Source of the DNA: DASQUK01 sp046726215
GTDB taxonomy: Bacteria > Actinomycetota > Acidimicrobiia > Acidimicrobiales > VFJN01
Assembly: GCA_046726215.1 (NCBI GenBank)
Contig: JBKPAA010000019.1
Span: 62,001-126,000, forward strand
DNA length: 64,000 bases
Reading direction: 5' to 3'
This document shows positions 23,790 through 35,013 of the stretch, in pieces; positions within the stretch are counted from its first letter, which is position 1, and every line of letters begins with the position of its first letter. The position numbers and the translations under genes were made by a program. A model generated the notes under the pieces. It was not told the origin of the DNA. It ran no database searches and saw nothing but the letters and a program-made list of their open reading frames with translations.

Positions 23790-23811
23790 CTACGGTCGGG
23801 GAGCGTGCGGA

Positions 23812-24519
23812 TCAGCCGGCGAAGGTGCGCAGCCCGTCGGCGTCGCAGATGGTGACCGACCGCCGCCCGGTGATGACCAGCCCGCGGCGGCGCAGCTCGG
23901 CCAGGCCCCGCGCCACCGACTCCCGCGAGGCGCCGATCAGCCCCGACAGCTCGTGCTGCGACAGCGCCAGCCCGACCTGGACACCGCTCTGGCCTGCGTC
24001 GCACCGTCCCGGGTCGGCGCGGGCGCCGGTGGCGGCCTCGTCCAGGACCTCGATCAGCACCCGCGCCAGCCGGCGGGTGGCGTCGTAGGGACCGAATTCC
24101 GTCCGGCGCCGGTCGGCCCCCCGCAGCCGGCTGATGACGAGGCGCAGCAGCGCGAGGGTCGAGCGGGGATGCGCCTCGAGGAACGTCTGCAACTCCCGGG
24201 CGGCGATGACGCGGCAGCGTACGGGTTCGAGCGCGATGACGGTCGCCGACCGCCGTTCACCGGGATCGAGCGCTCCCATCTCGCCGATCAGGTCTCCCGG
24301 ACCACGCACGCTCAGCGTGACCTCGTTGCCCTCGGGTGTGCCCGTGAACACCCGCACCCGCCCCTCGAGGACGAGGTACGTGGTGTCGTTGTGGTCGCCC
24401 TCGAGGATCATCCGCTCGCCCCGCCGGTAGGACCGGGCGCGCCCGATCTCCCCGAGGGCGGTCCGTTCGTCGGCCGCCAGCGAGCCCAGAAAGCTGCCGA
24501 CGGCAGGAAGCTCCGCCAC
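23812..24519 (-). CDS. Crp/Fnr-family transcription regulator
   Basis: A cyclic-nucleotide-binding beta-roll spans about residues 10-125 (R-R-G-E-R-M-I-L-E-G-D, Y-L-V-L-E-G-R-V-R-V, then G-D-L-I-G-E-M-G-A-L-D). A long helix and a winged helix-turn-helix follow, with Q-H-E-L-S-G-L-I-G-A-S-R-E-S-V-A-R as the recognition unit. The G-E-M-G-A-L motif is the cAMP-contact region in Crp proteins. Start GTG 24519 is preferred to ATG 24561 because TAACCT lies 8 bases upstream of it and the extra 14 residues would include a rare TTA codon. It is divergent from uvrB. Confidence 0.88.
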   Translation of the reverse strand: MAELPAVGSFLGSLAADERTALGEIGRARSYRRGERMILEGDHNDTTYLVLEGRVRVFTGTPEGNEVTLSVRGPGDLIGEMGALDPGERRSATVIALEPVRCRVIAARELQTFLEAHPRSTLALLRLVISRLRGADRRRTEFGPYDATRRLARVLIEVLDEAATGARADPGRCDAGQSGVQVGLALSQHELSGLIGASRESVARGLAELRRRGLVITGRRSVTICDADGLRTFAG

Positions 24520-24527
24520 GAGCCCGC

Positions 24528-24533
24528 AGGTTA
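24528..24533 (-). promoter_or_regulatory. -10-like TAACCT before the crp-like gene
   Basis: On the minus strand TAACCT ends 8 bases before GTG 24519, supporting that start as leaderless. Confidence 0.45.
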
Positions 24534-24611
24534 ACCGCCCTGACCAGGGCATTTCCCGCATTTCTCGCGGACCGCGCCGGCCCGCAGGCCGGTCATGTCA
24601 CACCTGGTCGG

Positions 24612-24617
24612 TAGATT
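24612..24617 (+). promoter_or_regulatory. -10-like TAGATT before uvrB
   Basis: TAGATT ends 9 bases before ATG 24627; no Shine-Dalgarno. No LexA-type box is visible upstream of it. Confidence 0.45.
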
Positions 24618-24626
24618 CCAACAGCG

Positions 24627-26666
24627 ATGGCCCCGCGCACGTCACCATTCCGCATGGTGTCCGAGTTCGCCCCCGCCGGCGACCAGCCGGCGGCCGTCGC
24701 CGCGCTCAGCGCCGGCATCGGCAACGGCGAGCGCTACCAGACGCTCCTCGGCATCACGGGGTCGGGCAAGAGCGCCACCATCGCCTGGACCATCGAACAG
24801 GTCCAGAAGCCCACGCTGGTGATCGCCCCCAACAAGTCATTGGCCGCCCAGCTGGCCAACGAGTTCCGCGAGTTCTTCCCCGACAACCGGGTCGAGTACT
24901 TCGTCAGCTACTACGACTACTACCAGCCCGAGGCCTACATCGCCTCCACCGACACCTACATCGAGAAGGACTCGTCGATCAACGACGAGATCGACCGGCT
25001 GCGCCACTCGGCGACGGCCGCGCTGCTCACCCGCCGCGACGTCATCGTGGTCGCCTCGGTGTCGTGCATCTACGGCCTGGGCTCACCCGACGAGTACCGC
25101 GAGAACGTCCTGTTCCACCTCGTGGGCGACCAGATCGACCAGCGCGCCTTCCTCCGCAAGCTGGTCGACATGCAGTACGACCGCAACGACGCCAACCTGA
25201 CCCGCGGTCGGTTCCGGGTGCGGGGCGACACGATCGAGGTCCATCCCGCGTACGAGGAGACGATCCTCCGCATCGAACTGTTCGGCGACGAGATCGAACG
25301 GATCGCGGTGGTCGACCCGGTGACGGGCGAGCAGATCCGCACGCTCGAAGACCTGTGGATCTACCCGGCCACGCACTATGTCGCCGGCCAGGAGCGCATG
25401 AGCCGGGCCATCGAGCGCATCGAGGCCGAGCTGGCCGAGCGCCTGCGCTGGTTCGAGAAGCAGGGCAAGCTGCTCGAGGCCCAGCGGCTCCGCATGCGCA
25501 CCCAGTACGACCTCGAGATGATGCAGGAGGTCGGATACTGCAGTGGCATCGAGAACTACTCGGCGCCCATCGACGGCCGGGGGCCGGGCGAGACCCCCAA
25601 CACGCTGCTCGACTTCTTCCCCGACGACTATCTGTGCGTCATCGACGAGAGCCACGTGGCCGTGCCCCAGCTCCACGGCCAGTACGAGGGCGACCGGTCG
25701 CGCAAGCTCGAGCTGATCACGCACGGCTTCCGCCTGCCGTCCGCGGCCGACAACCGCCCGCTCAAGTTCGACGAGTTCATCGACCGGGTCAACCAGGTGG
25801 TCTTCCTCTCTGCCACCCCCGGGGCCTATGAGCTCGAGGTGTCGTCGCAGGTCGTCGAGCAGATCGTGCGGCCCACGGGCTTGGTTGACCCCGAGGTCAT
25901 CGTGAAGCCCACCAAGGGTCAGATCGACGACCTCATCGCCGAGATCAACGGCCGCGTCGAGCGCAACCAGCGCGTGCTGGTCACCACGCTCACCAAGAAG
26001 ATGGCCGAAGACCTGAGCGACTACCTGCTGGAGCAGGGGCTCCGGGTGCGCTACCTGCACTCCAACATCGACACGATCGAGCGCATCGAGATCCTGAGGG
26101 CGCTGCGGCTGGGCGAGTTCGACGTCCTCGTCGGCATCAACCTGCTGCGCGAGGGTCTCGACCTGCCCGAGGTGTCGCTGGTGGCCATCCTCGACGCCGA
26201 CAAGGAGGGCTTCCTCCGCAGCGACACGTCGTTGATCCAAACCATCGGGCGGGCGGCCCGCAACGTCGACGGACAGGTGATCATGTACGCCGACGCAGTC
26301 ACCGACTCGATGCGCCGGGCCATCGGCGAGACGCAGCGCCGGCGCCAACTGCAGATCGCGTACAACGCCGAGCATGGCATCGAGCCGCAGAGCATCCGCA
26401 AGGCCGTCAACGACATCCTCGCCCACCTCCGGCCCGAGGAGGGTGCCCCGGTGCCGGGCGATGGCCGCCGGCGCCGGAGGGTGCGGGCGGCCGAGCGTCT
26501 GCGCACCGAGCTGGCCGACCTGCCGCCCACCGAGCTGGGCCGCCTCATCCAGACCCTGGAGGAGGAGATGCACGAGGCCGCCGCCGACCTCCGCTTCGAG
26601 TACGCCGCCCGGCTACGCGACGAGGTCGGCGAGCTCAAGCGCGAGCTGCGGGAGGCGGGCGTCTGA
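24627..26666 (+). CDS. uvrB: Excinuclease ABC subunit B
   Basis: The 679-residue UvrB shows Walker A in L-L-G-I-T-G-S-G-K-S near residue 43 and the beta-hairpin Y-Y-D-Y-Y-Q-P-E-A-Y near residue 95. The DEAD-like V-I-D-E-S-H lies near 340, the helicase motif V-G-I-N-L-L-R-E-G-L-D-L-P-E near 510, and Q-T-I-G-R-A-A-R-N near 540. A C-terminal UVR motif (about 635-670) binds UvrC. UvrB verifies lesions after loading by UvrA. S-A-T is used in place of the commoner T-F-T after the P-loop. The gene is divergent from crp and is followed by a methyltransferase gene and uvrA. Confidence 0.97.
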   Translation: MAPRTSPFRMVSEFAPAGDQPAAVAALSAGIGNGERYQTLLGITGSGKSATIAWTIEQVQKPTLVIAPNKSLAAQLANEFREFFPDNRVEYFVSYYDYYQPEAYIASTDTYIEKDSSINDEIDRLRHSATAALLTRRDVIVVASVSCIYGLGSPDEYRENVLFHLVGDQIDQRAFLRKLVDMQYDRNDANLTRGRFRVRGDTIEVHPAYEETILRIELFGDEIERIAVVDPVTGEQIRTLEDLWIYPATHYVAGQERMSRAIERIEAELAERLRWFEKQGKLLEAQRLRMRTQYDLEMMQEVGYCSGIENYSAPIDGRGPGETPNTLLDFFPDDYLCVIDESHVAVPQLHGQYEGDRSRKLELITHGFRLPSAADNRPLKFDEFIDRVNQVVFLSATPGAYELEVSSQVVEQIVRPTGLVDPEVIVKPTKGQIDDLIAEINGRVERNQRVLVTTLTKKMAEDLSDYLLEQGLRVRYLHSNIDTIERIEILRALRLGEFDVLVGINLLREGLDLPEVSLVAILDADKEGFLRSDTSLIQTIGRAARNVDGQVIMYADAVTDSMRRAIGETQRRRQLQIAYNAEHGIEPQSIRKAVNDILAHLRPEEGAPVPGDGRRRRRVRAAERLRTELADLPPTELGRLIQTLEEEMHEAAADLRFEYAARLRDEVGELKRELREAGV

Positions 26667-26766
26667 ATGATCCCCGGTTGGGCGACCCGGAACGTGGCCC
26701 GACGGCTAAGTTCAGGTGACCATCACTTAGACACCGGGTTACGCCGGCCACGGGGGGAGGAGGAGG

Positions 26767-27516
26767 GTGAGCCACGTCGCATACGACGAGGTGGGCAGGG
26801 ACTTCGATGCGGTGCGCGACCGCCGACCGGACGCCCAGCGCGTCTGGTGCGAGCGGGTGCGGCAGTACCTGTCGGACCCACCACCGTTCGCGATGGTCGA
26901 CGTCGGCTCGGGCACGGGCATCTGGTCGAAGGCGCTGGCAGACAGCTTCGGCGGCCTCGTCTACGCAGTAGAGCCATCTGCGGGCATGCGCGGCCGCGCC
27001 GCCCTCGCCCATCCACACCCACGGGTCGAGTACGTGCCGGGCCGGGCGGAGGCGCTGCCGCTGCCCGACGAGTCGGTCGGCGCCGCCTGGTTGTCGACGG
27101 TCATCCACCAGTTCCCGGACCTCACGGCAGCGGCGCGCGAGCTGCGCCGGGTCATCGAGCCTGCGGGGTGTGTCCTGGTTCGCAGCGGGTACCCGGGACG
27201 GCAGGACGAGATCGAGCTGTTCCAGCTGTTCCCGGGGGCCATGCGCGTGGCCGAGACCTGGCCCCGGCTCGGCCAGGTCATCACGGCCTTCGAGGACGCC
27301 GGTTTCGTCTTCGAGGCGATCGAGCGGGTGAGGGAGCCCACTTTCGACAGCTACGAAGAGATGCTCGAGCTGCTGCCGGTGATGCGGCGCAGCGACACCG
27401 CCCTTGTCGACCTCGACGACGAGGCGTGGAACAAGGGCATCGCCGCCATCGAGCGGGCCCTGGCGGCGGGCGAACGGCCCTGGGACCTGGGCATGGACCT
27501 GCTCGTCATGCGCTGA
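26767..27516 (+). CDS. SAM-dependent methyltransferase (class I)
   Basis: The 249-residue protein has motif I V-D-V-G-S-G-T-G-I-W near residue 45, V-Y-A-V-E-P-S-A-G-M as the ribose-binding acidic strand, and G-R-A-E-A-L-P-L-P-D-E-S-V as the adenine-binding stretch. A later W-L-S-T-V-I-H-Q-F segment resembles UbiE/MenG-type and arsenite-type small-molecule methyltransferases. The substrate is unknown. The start GTG 26767 is right behind a GGGGGGAGGAGG stretch that acts as a Shine-Dalgarno. It lies between uvrB and uvrA on the same strand, 100 bases after uvrB. Confidence 0.8.
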   Translation: MSHVAYDEVGRDFDAVRDRRPDAQRVWCERVRQYLSDPPPFAMVDVGSGTGIWSKALADSFGGLVYAVEPSAGMRGRAALAHPHPRVEYVPGRAEALPLPDESVGAAWLSTVIHQFPDLTAAARELRRVIEPAGCVLVRSGYPGRQDEIELFQLFPGAMRVAETWPRLGQVITAFEDAGFVFEAIERVREPTFDSYEEMLELLPVMRRSDTALVDLDDEAWNKGIAAIERALAAGERPWDLGMDLLVMR

Positions 27517-27546
27517 GGCGTGGCGCGGGCAAGGAGTCCGCCCGAT

Positions 27547-27560
27547 CGAACATGCGTTCC
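27547..27560. promoter_or_regulatory. LexA-type SOS box upstream of uvrA
   Basis: CGAACATGCGTTCC matches the actinobacterial/Bacillus-type box CGAAC-N4-GTTCG at 9 of 10 fixed positions. It ends 18 bases before the TAGCCT -10-like hexamer (27579-27584) and so covers the -35 region of the predicted uvrA promoter, where LexA would block polymerase. Confidence 0.65.
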
Positions 27561-27578
27561 TCGCGCCCGCCGGGGCGA

Positions 27579-27584
27579 TAGCCT
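27579..27584 (+). promoter_or_regulatory. -10-like TAGCCT before uvrA
   Basis: TAGCCT ends 8 bases before GTG 27593. Together with the SOS box at the -35 it forms a coherent, probably leaderless, damage-inducible promoter. Confidence 0.5.
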
Positions 27585-27592
27585 CTGACTTC

Positions 27593-30484
<2,892 letters not shown>

Positions 30485-30494
30485 GAGACGTCGA

Positions 30495-31253
30495 GTGGTT
30501 GACAAGAGCCGCCTAGGCCTGCCGTCCGGGGTGACCGCCTGCCTGTTCGACCTCGACGGCGTGCTGACCCGCACCGCCACCGTGCACGCCGCCGCCTGGA
30601 AGCACATGTTCGACGAGTTCCTCCGGGAGTGGTCGACCCGTACCGGGCAGCCGTTCGTGCCGTTCGACGCCGGCGACGACTACGACACCTATGTCGATGG
30701 CCGGCCCCGGCTCGAGGGGACACGGAGCTTCCTGCAGTCGCGCGGCATCGAGCTGCCCGAGGGATCGCCCGACGATCCGCCCGATGCGCTGACTGTCCAC
30801 GGTCTGAGCAACCGGAAGAACGAGCTCGTGCTTCGCATGCTGCGAGAGAGTGGCGTCGAGGTGTACGAAGGCTCGGTGCGCTACGTGCAGGCCGTGCGGG
30901 ACGCGGGCCTCGGCACGGCGGTGGTCTCTGCGAGCGCCAACGCCGCCGAGGTCCTCGACGCCGCCGGGATCAGCCACCTGTTCGACGCCCGCATCGACGG
31001 CATCGTCGCCGCCGAGCGGCACCTGGCCGGCAAACCCGCACCCGACACCTTCCTCGCCGGCGCTGCGGCGCTCGGGGTCGGTCCGGATGGCGCCGCCGTC
31101 TTCGAGGACGCACTGGCCGGGGTCGCAGCCGGCCGCGCCGGTGGCTTCGCACTGGTCGTGGGGGTCGACCGGGTCGGACAGGCCGAGGACCTGCGGGGCC
31201 GCGGCGCCGACATCGTGGTCGCCGATCTGAGCGAACTCCTGGAGGACGGGTGA
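30495..31253 (+). CDS. Beta-phosphoglucomutase-like HAD hydrolase
   Basis: The 252-residue HAD protein starts with C-L-F-D-L-D-G-V-L-T (nucleophile Asp and acid/base Asp). It then shows V-V-S-A-S-A-N as motif II, G-K-P-A-P-D-T-F with the motif III Lys, and V-F-E-D-A-L-A-G-V as motif IV. The cap domain with R-P-R-L-E-G near residue 75 matches the beta-phosphoglucomutase branch. Its stop overlaps the start of a GH65 phosphorylase gene. That pairing is classical: the phosphorylase releases beta-glucose-1-phosphate, and this enzyme would convert it to glucose-6-phosphate. The start GTG 30495 lies 10 bases after the uvrA stop. Confidence 0.88.
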   Translation: MVDKSRLGLPSGVTACLFDLDGVLTRTATVHAAAWKHMFDEFLREWSTRTGQPFVPFDAGDDYDTYVDGRPRLEGTRSFLQSRGIELPEGSPDDPPDALTVHGLSNRKNELVLRMLRESGVEVYEGSVRYVQAVRDAGLGTAVVSASANAAEVLDAAGISHLFDARIDGIVAAERHLAGKPAPDTFLAGAAALGVGPDGAAVFEDALAGVAAGRAGGFALVVGVDRVGQAEDLRGRGADIVVADLSELLEDG

Positions 31254-33616
31254 CTCACGGCTACCTGGTCGAGCCCTGGTGCGTGACCGAGCGGGGCCTC
31301 GATCTCGACATGCTGGCGCGCAGCGAGTCGGTGTTCGCCCTGTCCAACGGGCACATCGGCCTGCGCGGCAACCTCGACGAGGGCGACCCCCATGGCATCC
31401 CAGGCACCTACCTGAACTCGGTTTACGAGCTGCGCCCGTTGCCCTACGCCGAGGCGGGCTATGGCTATCCGCAGTCGGGACAGACGGTCATCAACGTCAC
31501 CAACGGCAAGCTGATCCGCCTGCTGGTCGACGACGAGCCCTTCGACATCCGCTACGGCACCCTCGACAGCCATGAGCGGATCCTCGACCTGCGCGCCGGC
31601 ACCCTCAGCCGGCATGTGCAATGGACGTCCCCGGCGCGCGACACGGTGCGCGTCTCCTCGGTCCGTCTGGTCTCGCTCACCCAGCGGGCCGTCGTGGCCA
31701 TCGCGTACGAGGTCGAGCCGGTCGACGACGAGCCGCTCCGCATCGTCCTGCAGTCGGAGCTGGTGGCCAACGAGGAGCTGCCGCCGCAGAGCCAGGACCC
31801 CCGCGCCGCGGCCGCGCTCGAGAACCCGCTGGTGAGCGAGGAGCACGCCGCCCGGAACCACCAGGCGCTGCTCGTGCATCGCACCCGGCGCAGCGGGCTG
31901 CGGCTCGCCGCCGGAATGGATCACATAGTCGAGGGGCCCGAGCAATCCAGGGACGAGATGACGAGCTCGCCGGACGTCTGCCGGCTCACGATCGCCACCG
32001 TGCTCCGCCCGGGCGAACGGCTGCGCGTCGTGAAGTTCCTCGCGTATGGCTGGTCGAGCCAGCGGACCCGCCCGGCCCTGCACGATCAGGTGGTGGCAGC
32101 GCTCGCGGGCGCACGGCTCGGCGGCTGGGACGGGCTGGTGGCCGAGCAGCGCGACTACCTCGACGAATTCTGGGCCGGTGCCGACGTCGAGATCGACGGC
32201 GACGCCGAGGTGCAGCAGGCGGTGCGCTTCGGGCTGTTCCACATCCTGCAGGCCGGTGCCCGCGCCGAGCAGCGCCCGATTCCGGCCAAGGGCCTGACCG
32301 GTCCCGGCTACGACGGTCACACGTTCTGGGACACCGAGACCTTCGTGCTGCCGGTGCTCACCTACACGCAGCCCGCCGCCGCCGCCGATGTCTTGCGTTG
32401 GCGCCAGCTCACCCTGCCCATCGCCAAGGAGCGTGCCGGGGAACTGTGCCTCGATGGCGCCGCGTTCCCCTGGCGCACGCTGCGGGGCTGGGAATCTTCG
32501 GGCTACTGGCCCGCCGGTACCGCCGCCTTCCACATCAACGCAGACATCGCCGACGCCGTGGTGCGTTACGTCGATGCCACCGAGGACGAGGCCTTCGAGC
32601 ACGATGTCGGCACGGAGATACTGGTCGAGACCGCACGACTGTGGCGCAGCCTCGGCCACCACGACGTGGATGGCCGGTTCCGCATCGACGGGGTGACCGG
32701 GCCCGACGAGTACAGCGCCATCGCCGACAACAACGTCTTCACCAACCTCATGGCGCAGCAGAACCTGGGGGCGGCGGCGGACGCGGCGGCGCGGCACACC
32801 GATGTCGCCGACCGTCTGGGCGTCACCCCGGAGGAGACCGCGTCGTGGCGGGACGCGGCCGCGGCGGTCGTCATCCCCTACGACGAGCGACTCGGCGTCC
32901 ATCCGCAGAGCGAGTGCTTCACCGATCACGCCCGCTGGGACTTCGCGGGCACCCGTCCCGACCAGTATCCGCTGCTCCTTCACTTCCCGTACTTCGACCT
33001 CTACCGCAAACAGGTGGTGAAGCAAGCCGACCTGGTTTTGGCGCTGCACCTCCGGTGCGAGGCCTTCACCGCGGACGAGAAGGCGCGCGATTTTGCCTAC
33101 TACGAGGCGCTCACGGTCCGGGACTCGTCGCTGTCGGCATCCACCCAGGCGGTCGTGGCGGCCGAGATCGGCCACCTCGAGTTGGCGTACGACTACCTCG
33201 GTGAGGCCGCGCTCGTGGACCTCGCCGACCTGGCGCACAACACCGGCGACGGTCTCCACATGGCGTCGCTGGCCGGTGCGTGGGCCGGGCTGGTCGAGGG
33301 TTTTGGCGGCATGCGGGCGGGAGGGGGCCGGCTGCGCTTGGCACCGCGCCTGCCGAGCGCCATCAGTCGACTGGCGTTCCGGCTCCGCTATCGCGGTCGT
33401 CGCATCTCGGTCACGGTCGACCACGAGGAGGCCACGTACGAGCTCCGCGAGGGTGACCCGATCACCATCGCGCACCACGGCGACGAGCTGGAGCTGGCCG
33501 ACAAGCCCGAGCGCCGCTCGATCCCGCGCGCACCAGAGCTGCCCCGCCCCCATCAGCCGCCTGGCCGGGCGCCCCAGCCCCGGGTCGTTCCCCACGAGCA
33601 CGGCGCCCGGGCCTGA
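31250..33616 (+). CDS. Glycoside hydrolase family 65 phosphorylase (maltose/trehalose/kojibiose type)
   Basis: The 788-residue protein has an N-terminal beta-sandwich (A-L-S-N-G-H-I-G-L-R-G-N near residue 28), then an alpha/alpha barrel and a short C-terminal beta domain. G-H-T-F-W-D-T-E-T-F and G-V-T-G-P-D-E-Y flank the active site, with the general acid at Glu487 by my count. K-Q-A-D-L-V follows near 590. It would split an alpha-glucosyl disaccharide with inorganic phosphate to beta-glucose-1-phosphate and glucose. The exact disaccharide cannot be read from the sequence. It overlaps the beta-phosphoglucomutase gene by 4 bases. A proline- and arginine-rich tail of about 35 residues follows the fold. 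Confidence 0.9.
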   Translation: MTHGYLVEPWCVTERGLDLDMLARSESVFALSNGHIGLRGNLDEGDPHGIPGTYLNSVYELRPLPYAEAGYGYPQSGQTVINVTNGKLIRLLVDDEPFDIRYGTLDSHERILDLRAGTLSRHVQWTSPARDTVRVSSVRLVSLTQRAVVAIAYEVEPVDDEPLRIVLQSELVANEELPPQSQDPRAAAALENPLVSEEHAARNHQALLVHRTRRSGLRLAAGMDHIVEGPEQSRDEMTSSPDVCRLTIATVLRPGERLRVVKFLAYGWSSQRTRPALHDQVVAALAGARLGGWDGLVAEQRDYLDEFWAGADVEIDGDAEVQQAVRFGLFHILQAGARAEQRPIPAKGLTGPGYDGHTFWDTETFVLPVLTYTQPAAAADVLRWRQLTLPIAKERAGELCLDGAAFPWRTLRGWESSGYWPAGTAAFHINADIADAVVRYVDATEDEAFEHDVGTEILVETARLWRSLGHHDVDGRFRIDGVTGPDEYSAIADNNVFTNLMAQQNLGAAADAAARHTDVADRLGVTPEETASWRDAAAAVVIPYDERLGVHPQSECFTDHARWDFAGTRPDQYPLLLHFPYFDLYRKQVVKQADLVLALHLRCEAFTADEKARDFAYYEALTVRDSSLSASTQAVVAAEIGHLELAYDYLGEAALVDLADLAHNTGDGLHMASLAGAWAGLVEGFGGMRAGGGRLRLAPRLPSAISRLAFRLRYRGRRISVTVDHEEATYELREGDPITIAHHGDELELADKPERRSIPRAPELPRPHQPPGRAPQPRVVPHEHGARA

Positions 33617-33643
33617 CGGACCGGTCGGAGCCGACGGACGGCG

Positions 33644-34771
33644 TCAGGTGATGTCGAGCATGCGCTGGAGTGCGACCCGGGCCCACTCGGCCGTCTCGGC
33701 GTCGACCCGGATCGGGTTGACGATGCGGCCCTCGACAAGCTCCTCGAGCACCCACGCAAGGTGGGGCTCGTCGATGCGGTTCATGGTCGAGCACGGGCAG
33801 ACGATGGGGTCGAGCGACACCACGGTCTTGTCGGGGTGCTCGTGCGCGAGCCGGTTGATCAGGTGGACCTCGGTACCCACCGCGATGGTCGAGCCCGCCT
33901 GGGCGTCGGCCAGCGCCCGGATGATGTAGTCGGTGGAGCCGACCTGGTCTGCGAGTGCCACCGTCTCGTGGGGGCATTCGGGGTGCACCACCACGATGCC
34001 GTCGGGGTGGTCGGCCCGGAACGCCTCGATGTGCTCGGGGCGGAACCGCTGGTGGATCGAGCAGTGGCCCCGCCACAGCAGGAACGTCGACTCCTTGCAC
34101 TCGCGCTCCGTGAGGCCGCCGTGCTCGCGCCGGGGGTCCCAGACCCGCATGTCGTCGAGCCCGTAGCCCATGGCGACGCCGGTGTTGCGGCCGAGGTGCT
34201 GATCGGGGAAGAACAGGACCTGGTCACCGCGGCCCACGCCGCGGCCCCGCGCTTCGGGCCCGCCACCGAGCGCCCAGTCGAGCACCGCCCGGGCGTTGGA
34301 GGAGGTGCAGACTGCGCCCCCGTGGCGCCCCACGAAGGCCTTGATGGCGGCCGAGCTGTTCATGTACGTGATCGGCACGACGCGATCGAGGTCGACGCTG
34401 TCCGACAGGGCCTCCCAGGCCTCCTCGACCTCGTCGATGTCGGCCATGTCGGCCATGGAGCAGCCGGCGTTCAGGTCCGGGAGGATCACGGTCTGGTGAT
34501 CTCCGGTCAGGATGTCGGCCGACTCCGCCATGAAGTGCACGCCGCAGAACACGATGTGCTCGGCCTGCGGGCGGTGCTGCGCGAGCACCGAGAGCCGGTA
34601 GGAGTCGCCCCGGGCATCGGCCCAACGGATGATCTCATCGCGCTGGTAGTGATGCCCGAGGATGAAGAGCCGATCTCCCAGGGTGGCCTTGGCCGCGCCG
34701 ATCCTGCTGGCGAGATCGTCCGGCGACGCCGCCGTGTACCGCTCGGCGAGCGGGGTCTGGAGCCGAAGCAT
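33644..34771 (-). CDS. nadA: Quinolinate synthase
   Basis: NadA condenses iminoaspartate and dihydroxyacetone phosphate to quinolinate for NAD synthesis, using a [4Fe-4S] cluster. The 375-residue protein shows L-G-H-H-Y-Q-R-D-E-I near residue 37, F-C-G-V-H-F-M-A-E-S-A near residue 75, H-P-E-C-P-H-E-T near 260 and V-C-P-C-S-T-M-N near 335. These supply the three cluster cysteines and active-site residues. GGAGG lies nine bases before ATG 34771. nadB and nadC are not in the window, so this gene stands alone, divergent from uvrC. Confidence 0.95.
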   Translation of the reverse strand: MLRLQTPLAERYTAASPDDLASRIGAAKATLGDRLFILGHHYQRDEIIRWADARGDSYRLSVLAQHRPQAEHIVFCGVHFMAESADILTGDHQTVILPDLNAGCSMADMADIDEVEEAWEALSDSVDLDRVVPITYMNSSAAIKAFVGRHGGAVCTSSNARAVLDWALGGGPEARGRGVGRGDQVLFFPDQHLGRNTGVAMGYGLDDMRVWDPRREHGGLTERECKESTFLLWRGHCSIHQRFRPEHIEAFRADHPDGIVVVHPECPHETVALADQVGSTDYIIRALADAQAGSTIAVGTEVHLINRLAHEHPDKTVVSLDPIVCPCSTMNRIDEPHLAWVLEELVEGRIVNPIRVDAETAEWARVALQRMLDIT

Positions 34772-35000
34772 GTGATGGAACCTCCGTCGAGGTGACTCCG
34801 GTTGGCGGACGGTGGGGACAGCCCGGTCGCCTCACCCACGGGGATGTCGTCCCCGGAGCCGATATGCAGCCGGAATTCCGGGCCGGCTTGAACGGCAGTT
34901 TACGAGCTGGTGGACGGAACCGGCGTGCGCGGATGCCGGTTTCCGCCGGCTTCGGAGGCCGTCACGGGAGGTCGTCACCGCCATCGGCCGGGAACGGCTC

Positions 35001-35006
35001 TACCCT
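35001..35006 (+). promoter_or_regulatory. -10-like TACCCT before uvrC
   Basis: TACCCT ends 7 bases before GTG 35014. There is no Shine-Dalgarno, and no SOS-type box is visible upstream in the 242-base gap to nadA. Confidence 0.45.
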
Positions 35007-35013
35007 CGATCAC

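Larger units (their letters stand above)
23356..23811. other. Noncoding interval with a dispersed repeat and a CRP-like site
   Basis: This 456-base stretch has no gene I can support. It holds the second GGCGCC-flanked repeat (23446-23523), a C- and G-rich low-complexity section (about 23560-23720) and a CRP-like palindrome at 23774-23789. Confidence 0.5.

Noticed and set aside
24520..24626. Possible SOS box or CRP site between crp and uvrB
   Set aside because: No CGAAC-N4-GTTCG or TGTGA-N6-TCACA match was found in this gap.
34916..34944. Inverted repeat GGAACCGGC / GCCGGTTTCC between nadA and uvrC
   Set aside because: The arms differ by one inserted base and the position fits neither promoter. 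It was too weak to list as a regulatory site.
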